DNA of 15,932 nucleotides from JBMSHD01 sp049416425 (GTDB lineage: Bacteria; Pseudomonadota; Gammaproteobacteria; Francisellales; Francisellaceae): the NCBI GenBank assembly GCA_049416425.1, contig JBMSHD010000044.1, forward strand, positions 1 to 15,932. Direction: 5' to 3'. Under the pieces are notes generated by a model, which did not search any database, was not told where the DNA came from, and worked only from the letters and a program-made list of their open reading frames with translations. Position numbers and translations under genes: made by a program. This document shows positions 14,488 to 15,932 of the stretch, in pieces (positions within the stretch are counted from its first letter, which is position 1; each line of letters opens with the position of its first letter).

Positions 14488-15903
14488 ATGGTTTACGGTC
14501 GTCGGTATGTTGTAGCGGTTGTGGGACTTTTGACAGCGAGTGGTGTCTTTGCCGGTCAGGGGTTGTATCTTGCTGTTAATTCACCAATACCCGGTGTAAA
14601 ACTTATCAAAACCGATGACAACTGTGTCGATCATACCGGGAATTTTAAAGACGGCTTAAATAATGGTGAATTTTATCTGGAGGCGGATAATGATTGGAGC
14701 TGTCTGTTTGAAGACAGTACGGTTGATTTTAAGCTTGAAGATGCCAATGGCAACACCATCGCCAAGTATGAACTTACAATCTCTGCCAATGGTTCTGAGA
14801 TTGAAAATACCAAAATAGCGCCCGGATTTAATCAAAGCAATATCCTGTATCCGCATTCTGGCTTGTTTGGTGATCAGGATCATGTCAGTGTCAGCGTCTA
14901 TGAACCCTATACGGACTGGATGAGTACGTTAAATGGCGGGCTGAGACTCAACGATCTGTTTTGGCCGGGAAGTCATGACTCGGGTACCTATGATTTCAGA
15001 TCGCCCTATACGCTGACGCCAGACAATGATTCTTCCGTGATTAAAGATGCCGTCGATACAGGCTTGGGCAAGGTTGTTGCCGGTTGGGCAGATGCACAGC
15101 GCTGGCGGAACAACAATGATGAAGATGATGTGAAGCAGACTGTAACAACACAGCTCAACAGTGGGATTCGCTATCTGGATTTGCGAATCTGCCAGCTTCC
15201 TGATGAACCCTTGTCGCTTGACAACATCTATATCTGCCATTCGATCGCCGCAGTCAAATTCAGCGATGTCATCGACGAGGTGAAAGCCTTTGTCCGTGAG
15301 CACAAAAAGGAGATTGTCATTCTCGATATCAATCATGTCTATGCCGATGACAGTAAGGATGATCAGAAATTGCTTGGGATAGCCTTGGGGTATATCAGTC
15401 AGCAGCTTGGTGATCAGCTGGCTGAAAAATATAATGATCAAAACGCACTGGCATTGACACCTTCATCAACACTGAATGATTTCTGGCAACAGCAAAAATC
15501 TGTCGTTGTAGCGATTCCGCAAGACATGCAGACAGCATCAACACAATGGGCCTGGAATAGTGTTAACAGCAGCAATTTTAATGATTGTGACAGCCTCACC
15601 GATGTTTGTTCAATCTGGAATAATGAGAATGATAAGGGGGATCTATTGGATGATATCAAGCAAAATTTTGCCACTTTGCCGACGGATCACCGCTATCTTT
15701 TTGTATCGCAAAATCAGATGACACCGACTTCCAGTGATATTACTGATGCCATTGCCGATAGTAATTTCAGTCATGGACTTCTGTCGATGACTGGCAGTTA
15801 TAAGGATGACATTACCAATGCCCTATACGATATTCAAAAAGGGCATAGAGGCATTGTCAATATCGAAGATTACAGCAATCAGGGCTGTCTTATTAAAATT
15901 TAG
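14488..15903 (+). CDS. Secreted PI-specific phospholipase C X-domain-like protein
   Basis: The 471-residue protein begins with a Sec signal peptide (MVYGRRYVVAVVGLLTASG, likely cut after Ala22 in VFA-GQG). Residues ~23-140 form an N-terminal region rich in Asn/Asp, perhaps a beta sandwich. The PLC X-like domain starts near 143. LFWPGSHDSGTYDF gives catalytic His163, RYLDLR lies at 228-233, and YICHS gives the second His251. HKKEIVILDINH (272-283) matches the strand after it. Such enzymes cleave phosphoinositides or GPI anchors; the substrate here is unknown. Seven cysteines remain after cleavage, fitting an exported protein. ATG 14488 is chosen over ATG 14482 because GGAG stands seven bases before it. 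A long AT-rich gap separates it from rdgC, so it is probably an independent accessory gene. It could act on host membranes, which is inference only. Confidence 0.8.
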   Translation: MVYGRRYVVAVVGLLTASGVFAGQGLYLAVNSPIPGVKLIKTDDNCVDHTGNFKDGLNNGEFYLEADNDWSCLFEDSTVDFKLEDANGNTIAKYELTISANGSEIENTKIAPGFNQSNILYPHSGLFGDQDHVSVSVYEPYTDWMSTLNGGLRLNDLFWPGSHDSGTYDFRSPYTLTPDNDSSVIKDAVDTGLGKVVAGWADAQRWRNNNDEDDVKQTVTTQLNSGIRYLDLRICQLPDEPLSLDNIYICHSIAAVKFSDVIDEVKAFVREHKKEIVILDINHVYADDSKDDQKLLGIALGYISQQLGDQLAEKYNDQNALALTPSSTLNDFWQQQKSVVVAIPQDMQTASTQWAWNSVNSSNFNDCDSLTDVCSIWNNENDKGDLLDDIKQNFATLPTDHRYLFVSQNQMTPTSSDITDAIADSNFSHGLLSMTGSYKDDITNALYDIQKGHRGIVNIEDYSNQGCLIKI

Positions 15904-15932
15904 CATTTATTACTTTCTCGAGCGTTTTGTCA

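Noticed and set aside
14929..15441. 170-codon minus-strand open frame
   Set aside because: It is antisense to the PLC X-like domain, which carries the conserved catalytic motifs.

Overview
The window reads as a chromosomal segment of a gammaproteobacterium of moderate GC content. The divergent rluD/bamD pair followed by rdgC, and BamD as an outer-membrane lipoprotein, point that way. The MFS protein, the QueD/QueE variants and a secreted PI-PLC-like protein remind me of the Legionella/Francisella/Piscirickettsia neighbourhood. That placement is an impression from sequence style, not a search result. I saw no tRNA, rRNA, insertion sequence, CRISPR array or prophage gene.

Layout. The left edge holds the last 31 codons of an unidentified gene (1-96, +) and an orphan phosphoribosyltransferase-like gene (to 1105, +), which ends tail-to-tail on pabA. 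From there to 8806 everything is on the minus strand, in three tightly packed units read right to left. The first is queD-queE (8806-7564), two genes of 7-deazaguanine (preQ0/queuosine) synthesis with atypical metal-binding motifs. The second is an AstE/AspA-like protein followed by an MFS transporter (7381-5092). The third is an ANL-superfamily ligase, then a PabB-PabC fusion, then PabA (4953-1102), which is a p-aminobenzoate unit with an extra adenylating enzyme. Next come a DUF2797 gene (8939-9757, +), an APC-family amino-acid permease (11234-9819, -) and rluD (12437-11370, -). The right end runs on the plus strand: bamD, rdgC, and a secreted PI-PLC X-domain-like protein (14488-15903).

How the genes work together. 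PabA supplies ammonia to the PabB domain, which makes aminodeoxychorismate, and the fused PabC-type lyase releases p-aminobenzoate for folate. The ligase upstream overlaps pabBC and must be co-translated with it, but its substrate is not known. QueD and QueE act in succession (carboxytetrahydropterin, then carboxydeazaguanine). The AstE/AspA-like protein has lost both histidine zinc ligands, each changed to Gln, and is coupled to a transporter. It may therefore be a binding or regulatory partner rather than a hydrolase. This pair is the most unusual item in the window.

Regulation visible in the sequence: good sigma70-type promoters before queD and before the permease; an extended -10 promoter before the ligase/pab unit; and overlapping, oppositely directed -10 elements between rluD and bamD. 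Several computed open frames start too far upstream. Overlaps with the preceding gene and Shine-Dalgarno positions favour shorter starts for pabBC, MFS, queE, the permease, rluD and the PLC, and these shorter forms are used here.
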